Shown: positions 12,301 through 22,298, counted from the first letter of the stretch. The stretch: DNA of 64,000 bases from Bugulina stolonifera (GCA_935421135.1 OW285192.1:3887501-3951500); one strand, 5' to 3'. Notes: a model not told the origin generated them from the sequence alone. Numbers and translations: made by a program.

Positions 12301-15300
12301 TTACTGTCTGTATTTGATAAACTGCTAGTTGGTTCAAGGTCATTCATCGGATGCTGCTGGTCACTCAACGTCAGTGGACTCATATCGCTACTGGTGACAT
12401 CATCATAGTTAGACTCTGGTACTGCCTGAGAGACATCAAACCTGAGGGAATATGTAGAGTCGTTCCTACCTTTAGGTGGCTTGTAAGGTGGTAGAATACT
12501 AGATACACTGTCCATACCAAAGTTTAGGGAGAGGGATGTACCACTGGGACTGGATGGTTCATCGACATCATCTATAACATTATTTAGTAGTGTTTTGCTG
12601 ACTTTACAAATTAGTGAATGATTTTCTATAATATTTCTCAACAAGTTTATTACTACTAGGCCATACTAAACTACAAAGAAAATCACCACTTGCAGTAACT
12701 ACATACACTTCTACCACAAGTTCGCAAAACGCTGTCAAATAATCTCATGACCTGTACTAGCATTTAATTTGCTGAGCATTGCATGGTGTGCTAATCATTT
12801 GCATGAAAAGCAGAAATTTTCCAAACATGTCTAACTAAACAATACCTGTAGATCTCAAAGCGAATTTATTTTACATGTATTTTTTACAGTGTTAGTGCAC
12901 CTGACGGCTGAACATGTGCTGAAGATATTATAACGTAACGTAGAATTATGTTCATGCAAGTAGGACTAAGGTTTACGCATGTATACTCAATTATATTCAC
13001 ACGAGGGAGTACATGTAGAGTACATGTAGAGTACATGTAGAGTACATGTAGAGTACATGTAGAGTACATGTAGAGTACATGTAGAGTACATGTAGAGTAC
13101 ATGTAGAGTACATGTAGAGTACATGTAGAGTACATGTAGAGTACATGTAGAGTACATGTAGAGTACATGTAGAGTACATGTAGAGTACATGTAGAGTACA
13201 TGTAGAGTACATGTAGAGTACATGTAGAGTACATGTAGAGTACATGTAGCTTAGATTCTTACCATATGAACTCAGCATATCATCTTTAAGTAGTTTGGTA
13301 TTTATAGTGAGATCCTGGGTGACATGGTGAATTGGCACAGAGGCTACCTTCTCAGCACCTACAGTAAGTAACATACATGTATATAATTTTGCATCGGGTG
13401 AATACGTTGTACAGTGGATAGCTTGCATATGCTAAAGAAAGTAAAGTTAAAACATATCTGCATTGATTTCGTCATAAACTTTGTCCTCTACCATCATTTT
13501 GGTTACCTTGACCACACTCAGCTGGTCTTCACTTTGCTAAACCCATTCAACAACCTATCAGGTACACAGTTATCAGGTACCCGACTATCAGGTACCCGAC
13601 TATAATGTATTCACCTACCAGCTATCCCTTACCCACTAACCCATTACCCACTTGTCCAACCGACTCATCTACAGGGAGGTGCACACATCACATTACAACA
13701 GTTGTAGTGCAACATATAACGTAGGCCAGTAGTCTAACATACAGTGTATGAATGTAGGTCAGTAGTCTAACATACAGTGTATGAATGTAGGTCAGCAGTC
13801 TAACATACAATGTATGAATGTAGGTCAGCAGTCTAACATACAGTGTATGAATGTAGGTCAGTAGTCTAACATACAGCGTATGAATGTAGGTCAGTAGTCT
13901 AACATACAGTGTATGAATGTAGGTCAGCAGTCTAACATACAATGTATGAATGTAGGTCAGCAGTCTAACATACAGTGTATGAATGTAGGTCAGTAGTCTA
14001 ACATACAGCGCATGAATGTAGGTCAGCAGTCTAACATACAGTGTATGAATGTAGGTCAGTAGTCTAACATACAATGTATGAATGTAGGTCAGCAGTCTAA
14101 CATACAGTGTATGAATGTAGGTCAGTAGTCTAACATACAATGTATGAATGTAGGTCAGCAGTCTAACATACAGTGTATGAATGTAGGTCAGTAGTCTAAC
14201 ATACGGTGTATGAATGTAGGTCAGTAGTCTAACATACAGTGTATGAATGTAGGTCAAGCTAGTCACTTGGTACCACTACTGACAACTCTGTGAGCATGAC
14301 TGCAGAACTTACAAGATGACTCTTTAAATGTAAGGATGGCTCTGTAGTCTCCAAACAGAATAGCGTACTGTTGATGGCAACAGTTCTCTATCTCACCAAA
14401 CTTCTTGAAGTAGCTCTTTATCATTCTAGAACTCATTTCATGTTCACATGTTATCAATACTTGAGTACATCTACGTACTTCTAGTCGGCTGATTTTAATC
14501 TCAGAACTTGGATCTTCTTCATCTAGAAGCTGTACTGGTCTCTCCATTATCTTGTCTACATCTGTTAAGAAAAAATGTGTTTATATGTATGATGTATTAG
14601 ATTTGAGATTTTGTACCAATCAATAACATAACAAACATCTATAATTATTGCTTCATAGTTTAGACCAACCATGGGCAACGTGCGACCTTTAGGCCACTGC
14701 GGCCTTTTTGCTGATTTGATGTGGCCTTTTTGTTGTTGGCAACACAAAAATATTACATGACATTGTGTTTTTTCTAAATCTTCATGTTTTTTGCATTTGG
14801 TGGATAAAACAGTCATTGCAATAACTAGACGAAGATGAGTATTTTCAATTTTTTTAGAAATATTAAATTTATGAAATACTGATATGAAGTAACATATGAA
14901 GAATCATGTTATGAGCCTTAGCATCTTAACAAACTGGGATATGGGGGGGGGGTGGTAGACATTTTTTGTCATCAAAAGTTGTAGGTAGGTGATGGTGGCC
15001 TTTTATGAAATCATCATCTAAAAGTGGCCTTAGGCTAGAAAAGGTTGCCCGCCCATGGTTTAGACTATGCTCACCTGAAGTAGAGAATTCCAGAACAAAT
15101 GTGGATGACCTTGGGTTCCACATCCTGTTTATTGGAGTCTTGCATTGTGCTGAATATGGAGGACATGAGAAATGGTAGGACAACTCTGCTGCTACACAAT
15201 CAGTTGGGAATTCATATATCTCCAACACTGAAAATATTGTAAACCATATGAGAGTAAATACATTGGTAGGGGTGGCCTATATCTACACACCAGATACTTG

Positions 15301-15968
15301 AAGTTATCAACATGAAGCACTCAGGCTAAACCTCTCTCCCAGTCATTACTTTTCTCCAAGTGTGGATATAACTGTTTTCTTACACACAACTAAATTATTG
15401 GCCCTACAGTACTAGAGAAGTACAACTGAATGTGTCACTAGGTCAGCTCTGTTCCTAACATACATGTACATGTACATGTACATGGAAATTACTACTAACT
15501 AAAGACAATGGTAACCGGTAGTGGTAAAAGACGTGAGCGTGACGTGAGAGATAGATGGCGTGAGAGCGTGAAGACAAATCCAACTATCATTAGAATACCT
15601 GTACTAGGAAGGAATTAAAGATAAAAGTAAAGCTTTCAGATTCGGGGATTGAGGTTTCGGGCTACGTGGTCTTTAGCTATGTCCTAGTGTAGGTATTTCA
15701 ATGTTAGTCACTTTAGTTGGAGTTGTCTTCTTTTACCGTCACACTATTTCCTTCTCACATATATTACCACTACTGATTGGTAATAGGGACACAAATTCCA
15801 CAATTTACATGTAGCATTACTACTACTATCAACATCATAACTGCTACACTTTAGTACTTGTACTAAAACACTAACTAAAATAGTATAGAGTCAACACTTA
15901 CAGCCACTGTCACCCTTCACAGTTTCACTAGTGTCTCGATTCTCCTGTCTTCCAGTCTTGTCTAGCAT
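311..15968 (-). CDS. Macrodomain protein, PARP14-like (gene A), 3' end off window
   Basis: Spliced gene with exons at 15902-15968, 15075-15227, 14313-14561, 13263-13358, 12305-12571, 1603-1845, 1078-1152 and 311-478. All junctions are GT-AG by eye, and the last macrodomain exon lies left of base 1. ATG at 15968. Exons 2 and 3 encode compact segments resembling the RRM-like N-terminal modules of PARP10/14-type proteins (EIYEFPTDC; CTQVLITCEHE...YAILFGDYRAILTFK). A proline-rich linker in exon 6 leads into a macrodomain (IMRLIRGDLSQHAADVLAHS; exon 8 AVTTAPNL...IAFPALGTG). Macrodomains bind ADP-ribose, and in this family act in ADP-ribosylation and innate immune signalling. No PARP catalytic domain is seen. 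The gene is a divergent paralogue of the plus-strand gene at 33006-39254. A complete Polinton element occupies the intron between exons 5 and 6, which is thereby enlarged to ~10.5 kb. Family call firm for the macrodomain, tentative for the RRM-like parts. Confidence 0.8.
1321..1400 (-). repeat. SINE-like dispersed repeat, copy 1
   Basis: On the minus strand this stretch (GATTAGGTGCC... ending TTTCTACAGGCGTGGAA) matches 34463-34525 on the plus strand. The matching segment contains a tRNA B-box-like stretch around GGTTTCAAACCCC in the other copy. It lies in an intron of gene A, while the other copy lies in a non-equivalent intron of gene B, so it is dispersed and not part of the gene duplication. 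Boundaries are uncertain. Confidence 0.45.
2355..2360. repeat. Target site duplication of E1, left (ACCAAC)
   Basis: ACCAAC immediately before the element start matches ACCAAC at 12019-12024 immediately after its end. A 6-bp duplication is the hallmark length for Polinton integrase. Confidence 0.95.
2361..2904 (+). repeat. E1 left terminal inverted repeat
   Basis: Matches the reverse complement of 11473-12018 almost base for base, with small length differences in C-runs. The outer ~33 bases are near-identical to E2's ends. The inner part is extremely GC-rich with CCCCACCC-type tracts and a CGCGCG-rich palindromic spot near 2620-2645. Long proline-, arginine- or glycine-rich open frames here are composition artefacts. 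Confidence 0.95.
2905..3792. other. E1 left interior, no gene recognised
   Basis: Between the left TIR and the polymerase stop there is no convincing coding sequence. It holds an internal copy of the terminal motif CTGACTATACTACT at 2948-2961, a (CAT/ATC)n microsatellite at about 3310-3353, and an AATAAA signal for minus-strand transcription (TTTATT at 3614-3619), ~175 bases past the polymerase stop codon. Short open frames here look compositional. Confidence 0.6.
3793..8463 (-). CDS. polB: Polinton DNA polymerase B, spliced
   Basis: Four exons: 8445-8463, 4664-8346, 4474-4565 and 3793-4360; 1453 codons plus stop if this model is right. Introns are 98, 98 and 113 nt; the second has a GC-AG donor (GCAAGT). 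The N-terminus has two C2H2 zinc fingers (C18/C21/H34/H39 and C47/C50/H63/H68), the first visible only if the frame continues upstream of the ATG at 8254. Next comes the cysteine/histidine-rich region typical of Polinton polymerases, with a third finger (CKLCDGAF). Exonuclease motifs follow: YDIE near 471, GFNSQKYDLN near 606, and YNNLD near 740. Polymerase motifs: VDANALY near 872, GNSAYG near 1180, and DTDS at 1278-1281 in the last exon. All catalytic carboxylates are present and no stop interrupts the frame. The family replicates linear genomes by protein priming. It is the only core Polinton gene in E1. Confidence 0.92.
8348..8697 (-). repeat. Tandem duplication of polB first exon and intron
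   Basis: Two copies of a ~165-185-bp unit, 8348-8511 and 8512-8697. On the minus strand each contains TATAG acceptor-like ends, the shared stretch ACCTACTAGTCAGCACCTG, an ATGTCAACAAGT start and a GTTAGTGC donor. The copy nearest polB supplies the proposed start codon and splices in frame. In the outer copy the ATG is followed within six codons by TAA, so it can serve only as untranslated leader or an upstream short frame. Confidence 0.75.
8746..8754 (-). promoter_or_regulatory. TATA-like box, leftward (polB)
   Basis: TATTTAAGG on the minus strand, ~285 bases upstream of the proposed polB start, at the left edge of the central cassette. Its counterpart in E2 is at 21614-21621. Position and symmetry support it; function is inferred. 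Confidence 0.5.
8771..8793. promoter_or_regulatory. Conserved block beside the E1 minisatellite
   Basis: GGAGTCTAACCATTTCCCC followed by ACCC closely matches the block at about 21639-21660 in E2 (GGGTCTGACTAATTCCCCAC). In both elements it sits between the leftward TATA-like box and the CCCGATGT minisatellite. Shared position in two otherwise different elements suggests a common regulatory or replication role. Confidence 0.5.
8806..9573. repeat. E1 central minisatellite, two arms in opposite orientation
   Basis: A 31-bp unit (two CCCGATG blocks plus a TTCCGAAGCTT block) repeats ~10 times in one orientation from 8806 to about 9125, then ~14 times in the reverse orientation from about 9130 to 9573. 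The whole is therefore a large inverted repeat able to form a cruciform. Open frames across it (repeated SHRDASGSFG-type peptides) exist on both strands only because the unit lacks stops, and are not treated as genes. Confidence 0.9.
9615..9620 (+). promoter_or_regulatory. TATA box, rightward (OB-like gene)
   Basis: TATAAA 84 bases before the ATG at 9704, followed by GGGAGAGTGG and initiator-like CAGTCTCAG. An inverted CCAAT (ATTGG) lies just upstream near 9573. Confidence 0.6.
9704..11021 (+). CDS. Putative ssDNA-binding protein with duplicated OB-like domain, spliced
   Basis: Two exons, 9704-10194 and 10292-11021, joined across a 97-nt GT-AG intron (GTAAGT donor, ATTGTAG acceptor) that keeps frame; 406 residues. 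The N-terminal ~160 residues are charged and disordered, with nuclear-localisation-like basic runs (KKRK, KKKKK), an acidic SDDDDDD tract and a second lysine-rich patch. The C-terminal part contains two similar ~100-residue domains: one begins PGTVLEVSGG and ends near IMVYLGQQ...NTFNRIES, the other begins VGSVLVVTAL and ends near VMVYKGQK...RTFYDCAI. The pattern (strands, GxxL..., closing MVYxGQ) resembles OB-fold single-stranded DNA-binding proteins. That would fit a partner for the neighbouring polymerase, with which it shares a divergent promoter region. No specific family is recognised; the function is inference. Confidence 0.7.
11047..11455. repeat. AT-rich tandem repeat of ~112 bp
   Basis: About four copies of a unit containing TTTATATTATTACTCTCAAA and ACTCATATTTTTCATAGTCG, directly after the OB-like gene stop and before the right TIR. 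The first copy lacks the internal GAAAATTAAAACAAACTC segment. No coding sequence is supported here. Confidence 0.85.
11473..12018 (-). repeat. E1 right terminal inverted repeat
   Basis: Reverse-complement partner of 2361-2904; ends GACTATACTACT directly before the ACCAAC duplication at 12019-12024. Confidence 0.95.
12019..12024. repeat. Target site duplication of E1, right (ACCAAC)
   Basis: Perfect match to 2355-2360. Confidence 0.95.
12130..12270. repeat. Low-order GCTA(C/T)GTTATGC repeat
   Basis: Irregular run of TACGTTATGC and TATGCTATGC motifs in a gene A intron beside E1. No function visible. Confidence 0.6.
13010..13250. repeat. 11-bp microsatellite GAGTACATGTA, ~22 copies
   Basis: Nearly perfect tandem array in the gene A intron, beginning within ~15 bases of the 5' splice site of exon 4 (13263-13358). 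The YMYSTCTLHVL open frames it creates are not real genes. Confidence 0.95.
13720..14262. repeat. 33-bp minisatellite, ~16 copies
   Basis: Unit GTAGGTCAGTAGTCTAACAT plus ACAGTGTATGAAT, with G/A variants. It lies in the intron after exon 3, ending ~45 bases from that exon's donor site. Its 33-bp period leaves an open frame (YIHTLYVRLLT repeats) that is an artefact. Confidence 0.95.
14666..15057. mobile_element. Non-autonomous hAT-type element in gene A intron
   Basis: 392 bp with imperfect inverted ends (CAACCATGGGCAACG... / ...GGTTGCCCGCCCATG) and inner GGCCAC/GTGGCC matches, flanked by a perfect 8-bp duplication GTTTAGAC (14658-14665 and 15058-15065). An 8-bp duplication is characteristic of hAT transposase. 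It landed three bases from the GTGAGC donor of exon 2. No coding capacity. Confidence 0.8.
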
Positions 15969-17545
15969 CTTTTGTTAGCTACTAGAATTATATATGTACA
16001 AAAAGGATTATTTTCAGAAAAGTGAGCTTTCGAAAATATTCAAAAAACGACAGCAATGTTAGAAGAACACCCAAAGCCTATCACACACACCGCCTCCTAT
16101 CCAGTAAACAGGCATGCACCGACACCAACATGTACACTATATGTTCATCTATAAATTGTAGTTTAATTGTAGCCTTACTTTTTAATGTTATCAGGTGAGC
16201 TGGAGGAATTCTCTATGTGGTTTTACTCCATGAATAACTGAGCCTACCTGAAAAATTATATTTTATCATACTTTAGGTGAGATGCATGTACTTTAGCCTA
16301 ATAATCGTATATCTGGTTTCTCTATACTATAAATATCAATAATACAGGTGCCACCTAAAGGACTAGTCACACGGTCACGAAATTACCAATGAAACGTGAA
16401 ATGACAACTCCAACGAAATCGGTAAAGCTGGGATGAGTTGGAGTTGTCGTTCCACACTTTGTTGGTAATTTGTAACCATGTGACTCTAGTCCTTTACTGT
16501 GTAGAGAGGTTTATCACAAATATCAGTTGGCAGCTGAATGTTGCAAACTTATATACATGTAGTATCTGAGGCTACGGGCAAAGTCATAATAGTCATTTCC
16601 TAAGATAAATTTACAAAAACACCAAAAATCCATATCATTGTAAGTCTTTCTGAGGCTCTATTCATTGGGGGCTACTAACAACCTGACTTTGATAACGGTT
16701 GATTCCAAAGAAGCGCAGACATAAACAGGGGTGTGGTAAAACTTCTCTCTTCTCACTCAGTTGTGCATGTATGGATTTTTCTGTGATTTACACTAGGCAT
16801 CTATACACATAGTCAATAATAGATATATAAAAGGACAGTATGCAGATACAGTATAGAGCGATGTGCCAACAAGATGTCTGCTCTTTGGATGTGCAGTATA
16901 ACGTGCCAAATCCAGGTAAAACTTAGAGTAACAATAACACTACTTATTATACTAGCTGATAGAGCATCAAATTCTACTTCTGAACAGTAAATTTCTCAGC
17001 CTACATGTAGTTGTATCTAGCATTCCTAGAGTCTAGCTTGATCAAATGTCAGCGATGCAATGTTCAATGTACATGTACATGTATCTGCATTCCTAAGCTG
17101 CAAAACATTCTACATAATAAATGTAGAATGTTGAACATTGTTCCAGGCATTTGGACAACTAAAAATGGCCAACGTTCTGCTACGTGTACCAATAACATAC
17201 TAGCCAATGCAGTGCTCTAGAGTAGAAATAAGTCCAATCATTTGGTGGCAGGTGAGCATAGATGCCTCCTACTATTTATTATGATAACTGCAAGGTACAT
17301 GTGAATTCCTCATATATGGAGTGGAAACCTGTAGAAGGACATTTTCAAGTCGTATGCTGCTTTTTAAACCACGCCTTTGCATGGCTGCAATAGCTACAAG
17401 TATAATTATAGTGCTCACACAGTAGTTTGACAGCATCAGTAGAATAGGGGGGACTTGGCACAATCCTTGAACACATGCATGGGTAGGTGTCACAACAAAG
17501 GTGACTATGAGTATAAACTACATGTATTAGTATACATGTACATGT
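15969..17545. other. Intergenic DNA upstream of gene A
   Basis: AT-rich, with no supported exon. It contains a 138-bp foldback element at 16357-16494 and scattered ACATGT microsatellite spots. The shared upstream region of divergent genes A and B begins here; no promoter could be pinned down. Confidence 0.5.
16357..16494. mobile_element. Foldback (MITE-like) element
   Basis: Starts AAAGGACTAGTCACACGGT and ends in the imperfect reverse complement ACCATGTGACTCTAGTCCTT; inner ATTACCAA/TTGGTAAT and GACAACTCCAAC/GTTGGAGTTGTC-like pairs also match. No clear target duplication seen. Confidence 0.7.
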
Positions 17546-18023
17546 CAGGGGCGGATATAGGAAATATTTCAACAGCAGCCTATTTTCAAGAAGTCATGAA
17601 TTTCACGCGTCTGAGGGAGTTAATACAAGATAAGTGTGGAACATGAACATGCATGGGTACAGTCTACACATATAACATGACTATTACAGCACTATAAAAT
17701 GACTGTACTGCCTGAGCTAGTAAATAGAAAATGAATTGGAGTTAGGTGCAGAAGTGGAGAAATTCGAAATAGCCTTTGTTCTTCGCCAAAACTGAAGCAG
17801 GAGAAGTTGTCTTCTCTATATTTTGCTGGTTGACCGCCCTTACCCCAAACCCCAACCACAAACAAGGAACTAAGACCATCTAAATTTCTCCACTACTGCA
17901 CTTAATTGATGAATTGAAGCCTAGATATGCATAGTATTGATAGTTTACAGAGCACAGCTAGTATTGCATGCTTGATTGAACACACGACTAGGATGGTGGC
18001 GTGGGTGCCTATAGCCGCCCCTG
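17546..18023. mobile_element. Non-autonomous hAT-type MITE, copy 1
   Basis: Ends CAGGGGCGGATATAGG and CCTATAGCCGCCCCTG are inverted with one mismatch. Flanks are GTACATGT on both sides (8 bp), though the right flank is itself a GTACAT microsatellite. A second, inverted copy lies at 42156-42455. A smaller element appears nested inside (17747-17903). Confidence 0.8.
17747..17903. mobile_element. Small element nested in the hAT MITE
   Basis: Ends GTGCAGAAGTGGAGAAATT and AATTTCTCCACTACTGCAC are inverted with one mismatch. The segment is absent from the other copy of the host MITE at 42156-42455, which supports a separate later insertion. Boundaries are accurate to a few bases. Confidence 0.65.
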
Positions 18024-18172
18024 GTACATGTACATGTACATGTACATATACATGTACATGTACATGTACATATACATGTACATGTACATGTACATATACA
18101 TGCACATGTACATGTACATATACATGTACATGTACATGTACATATACATGTACATGTACATGCACATGTATA
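18024..18172. repeat. (GTACAT)n / (ACATGT)n microsatellite
   Basis: ~150 bp of alternating TACATG and TACATA units right after the MITE. Short open frames on both strands (TCTCTC-, VHVHVH-, MYMYMY-type) are artefacts. Confidence 0.95.
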
Positions 18173-20788
18173 CCAATACATTCCACTTAAAGTTCTAGTG
18201 TAGCATAGTTACTCCATTTTCTCATAATTTCTCTGCATACTATGATTATATATATCAAAGTGAGGTTCCGCTCCTCAAATACCTCTGATTACACTAACAA
18301 GAACTGACCTGATCACAACCTTTTAACAGATGAGGCGTTCTAAAGAAGAAGAGGTAAGAGGTTAGAACACCTCACCTTCTCTAGATAAAGGTAGTATTGG
18401 ATCCAGAGAAAAGTTCCCTTCTGTTCAATGTCCAGTACGGTCAGTTGATGTCCAGTATGGTCAGTTGATGTCCGGTATGGTCAGTTGATGTCCAGTAATG
18501 CACTAAATGCACTCAACTTGTAGAAATAAACAGGACAATCACACTCACATTGTTTTGCTCTACTACTGACCACTGTCTAGTAAATACTACACTCCTACAC
18601 TCCGCGCTTAGAATATAACAAGATAACTAACTAGTATAACTGATGTCACGCATCACTGAAAATCAATATTTTTAAGCCTCAGCTCCAAATAGACTATATA
18701 GTTATTGACAGGCCTGACAGATACTACAATCATCTGATTTTGTTGCGGGCGTTCATGAAACTGCCCACAAAAATAGCTTGTGGGCAGTCTGTAAAGCAGG
18801 CTATAGACAATTAAACTGATTCATCTACTGTTCAGCTCAACTGTCTGCTACTTTCTTAGGATCATAAGGTAAGAAAAGAAACTGTGACAAAGTGTATTTT
18901 TGATTGAAAGCCATGACACAATCACAGGCTGAGGGGGTGCAACCTTTGGTGATGACTACTGAACACACTGTCCAGTACACTGTGGTGTGTGGACGCACTT
19001 TTTGACAATCTGACTTTCTCAAACCAAACATTGAAGTGTTTTGGAAAGGACATGAGCTTTGTTCTGATGGAATAGCCTATGATACAAACACAATACATGC
19101 ACATAGTTTACAGAGCTGTGACAATTTTTTTTGTTTATGCAGTAAGAATTCCCAGCTGCGTTCATGGCTGAAAGTTGTCTGTAACTTTATATCCAGAATT
19201 GACAAAATATGTTGGTGCTCCATGTACTTATAGTGTTTCTTGTATAGAAATATATAGCACTGGTAATTACTTTGTCACATATAAACAAAGCCCAATATTA
19301 AAGATTCACACTCAAAAGTTGTGTTACAGTGTTTTCCCCTATTTGGAATTTCAATCAAATATTCTCCTTGTGAAACAACCTTGTAAGACATTTCTCCCAT
19401 ATACATGTGTACCTCTATGACTGCACATGTTAGTACCTCACTAAATCCTTGTGTTGATTGATTGACTTAATGACTAGTGTGATATACACTAACACAGAAG
19501 TTATGGTCTCTTTATCTATGTGATGCTGGAGGTAGGAAAGACAACTTCAATGTAATCAGTCCACTAGTCCAGGGCTTCTCCTAGCTGAGTGATGAAAGAA
19601 CCTGAAATACGCTGGAAACCACTGACCATCAGCATTGGTAATGGTGACCCTGTTTCTACAGCAGCAGCATCACCTGGAAGGCTTGCTGTTACTCCCCTAG
19701 TTTGACCATAATTCAATGAATTGTGATATAAATATAGGCTACACTGTATATCTGATAATTTATAGCCACCATGTTTTATTGGCTGCATGTATATACAGTA
19801 ATAGGCAAAGCGTATACTGCCATGATTGGAAGACCTGGTGTTTCACTGACAGCCCTATCATACAGCTCTGCATGAGTGATGTGTATATTTGTTACAATGA
19901 TCAGTGTAGAAGTGAACATTCGTGTACTACTGAATATATAGTAGTGAGTTGTGCTCTCTTTATATCTTCTCTCAGAGCAAAACAAAGACAGGAGGAAAAA
20001 CAGAGAGAGGAGAAAATTCCATGATATGTTAAGTAGGCCTGGCCATTTACTAAGACATCACTGAATTCAGCTTTAATCAGCAGGAAGTGTTATAACTATA
20101 CCAGTGGTAACTGTCTTTGATAAAACACAGTGAGATAAAAATTGATTTGAATACAACGCAATGCAGTGCAACACAATGCAATGCAATGTACATGTAATGC
20201 AATGCAACAAAATATAACCCAACACAATACTATGAAATGCAATACCATGCAATATTACAAGATACAATAATTGAGATAAAAAAAGTGAGTTGGATACAGG
20301 TTATGACATGTGATTTATACAATCATTTATGCAATGCGGAGCTGTTCCTAGCTATTAAAAGAATGCGTATTCGATAAATAGAAGATTGGCAGTTTGTGAT
20401 CTAAATTCTTCAACCCTATTGACACTTCTTGAGCAGATCAGTTGTTCTACATGGTGGAAGGCAAATATAAAGTGTGAAATAATGTTCAGTGTTGTGGGTT
20501 GTTGTACAGGGTTTAAGATTCAGCCTACTCACAACTCACAAGTTTGATTATGTACGTACATGTACCTTCGCTCAGCTGTAGTCGGTGTTGTACTTGTATG
20601 AGACCTGGTACTTCAAGTCAGAATCAGTTCTGACACACAAATGCTTAGTACCTTCATCTATCTGCAGGACTCTACACTTCATGTTCAGCAGAATTGGGGG
20701 TAATATAGTTGGGGTGATATTCACCACACTCGTACTGATATTCACCACACTCGTACTGATATTCACCACTTTGTTGATCTTACTCGTA
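18173..20788. other. Intergenic region left of E2, two possible exon remnants
   Basis: No gene is firmly supported. A triple repeat of TGTCCAGTATGGTCAGTTGA is at about 18430-18495. On the minus strand 19564-19700 reads ASLPGDAAAVETGSPLPML and on to a stop, and 20576-20680 reads MKCRVLQIDEGTKHLC and on to a stop; both have coding-like composition but no recognised family. Short AATGC-type repeats lie at 20155-20245. A ~21-bp unit (CACACTCGTACTGATATTCAC) repeats just before E2. Confidence 0.35.
20783..20788. repeat. Target site duplication of E2, left (CTCGTA)
   Basis: CTCGTA directly before the element matches CTCGTA at 30983-30988 directly after it. Confidence 0.95.
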
Positions 20789-21424
20789 AGTAGTATAGTC
20801 AGTGCACTTCTATACAGACACGCACTCATTGACCCCTGTTTTCAACCAATCACAAGCCGGTATTTCCGATTTCAACCAATCACAGAAGAGCACAAAAATT
20901 TTGCACACGACCTTGCCAAGGTCACCCCAAAATCCCCCCTTCTGATTGGTCGAAAAAACATTTGCACACTTGACCCCAAACCCGGCCACGACCCCTTCCC
21001 TCCCTCCTTCCCACCCTCCTCCCCTCCCCCTCCCCCACCCCCACTCCTCCCTCCTCCCCGCCACCGCCCTCGTCCCGTCCGCACCACCGCCACCACCGCC
21101 ACCGCCGCCACCGTTGCCGCCACCACCACCGCCACCACCGCCGCCGCCACCGCCGCCACCGCCACCACCGCCACCACCACCACCGCCACCACCACCACCA
21201 CCACCGCCACCACCACCGCCGCCATCACCGTCATCACCCCCACCCCTCCTCCACCGCCGCCCACCCTCCCCCCCCCCCCGCAACCCCCACTCACCCGAAC
21301 GACCGATCGTTTGAGGCGGTCAAGCCGCGTCCGCCCACGTTGCGTGCGGCGCCGACCGTACACGTGGAGGCGACGCCAGTGCCCCGTATCCACCGGGCCA
21401 AGCGACTAGGCCGCGGCCCGCCGC
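20789..21424 (+). repeat. E2 left terminal inverted repeat
   Basis: Reverse complement of 30290-30982. The outer part has direct copies of CAACCAATCACA (about 20842 and 20873) and further CCAAT boxes; the inner part is a long CCACCG trinucleotide tract, shorter than in the right TIR, which accounts for the length difference (636 versus 693 bp). Large Pro/Thr/Ala- or Gly-rich frames here are artefacts. Confidence 0.93.
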
Positions 21425-21672
21425 TTCTCCTGCGCCCCCCACTCGAAAAGCTTGTGATCTAAACGAGCGAATTCCGCTGCACTTCGCCTATAGCTCTCAT
21501 CAGCGATAAGAAGAAGTACTACAGAAGGCTTGGTTTATGATGTGCATTGCAACATTAATAAAAAAACATGTAAAGACTGGGCTACAAATATACTGATGGA
21601 GTGAAAACCTCCACCTATATAGTAGAGCTTAGTAGGAGGGGTCTGACTAATTCCCCACCCATTATAGTACAA
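21425..21672. promoter_or_regulatory. E2 left interior with leftward TATA-like box
   Basis: No gene. A minus-strand TATATAGG (21614-21621) and the conserved block near 21639-21660 mirror the layout left of the E1 minisatellite. There it faces polB; here it faces only ~190 bp of non-coding DNA and the TIR. It may be a vestige of a deleted polymerase module or an element needed in cis. Confidence 0.5.
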
Positions 21673-22298
21673 CCCGATGTGCCCCGATGTTGCCCCGATG
21701 TGTCCCGATGTGCCCCGATGTTGCCCCGATGTGCCCCGATGTGTCCCGATGTTGCCCCGATGTGCCCCGATGTTGCCCCGATGTGCCCCGATGTTGCCCC
21801 GATGTGCCCCGATGTTGCCCCGATGTGTCCCGATGTTGCCCCGATGTGCCCCGATGTTGCCCCGATGTTGCCCCGACGTGCCCCGATGTTGCCCCGATGT
21901 GCCCCGATGTGTCCCGATGTTGCCCCGATGTGCCCCGATGTGTCCCGATGTTGCCCCGATGTGTCCCGATGTTGCCCCGATGTGCCCCGATGTTGCCCCG
22001 ATGTTGCCCCGATGTGCCCCGATGTTGCCCCGATGTTGCCCCGATGTGCCCCGATGTGCCCCGATGTTGCCCCGATGTGTCCCGATGTTGCCCCGATGTG
22101 TCCCGATGTTGCCCCGATGTGCCCCGATGTTGCCCCGATGTGTCCCGATGTTGCCCCGATGTGTCCCGATGTTGCCCCGATGTGTCCCGATGTTGCCCCG
22201 ATGTGTCCCGATGTTGCCCCGATGTGTCCCGATGTTGCCCCGATGTGTCCCGATGTGCCGCGATGTTGCCCCGATGTGCCCCGATGTTGCCCCGATGT
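21673..22298. repeat. E2 central minisatellite (CCCCGATGT units)
   Basis: About 58 tandem units of CCCCGATGT followed by G, TG or T, all in one orientation. The same CCCGATGT core builds the E1 array. Open frames (PDVAPMC, GTHRGNI repeats) are artefacts of the repeat. Confidence 0.95.

Noticed and set aside
13688..14266. 192-codon frame with TYIHTLYVRLL repeats
   Set aside because: Period of 33 bp gives an open frame by chance; it lies in an intron of gene A.
20585..21409. Pro/Thr-rich or Gly-rich proteins in the TIRs of E2 (also 30321-30899) and E1 (2489-2875, 11408-11890)
   Set aside because: They mirror each other in the two inverted arms and follow trinucleotide composition; no start context or domain.
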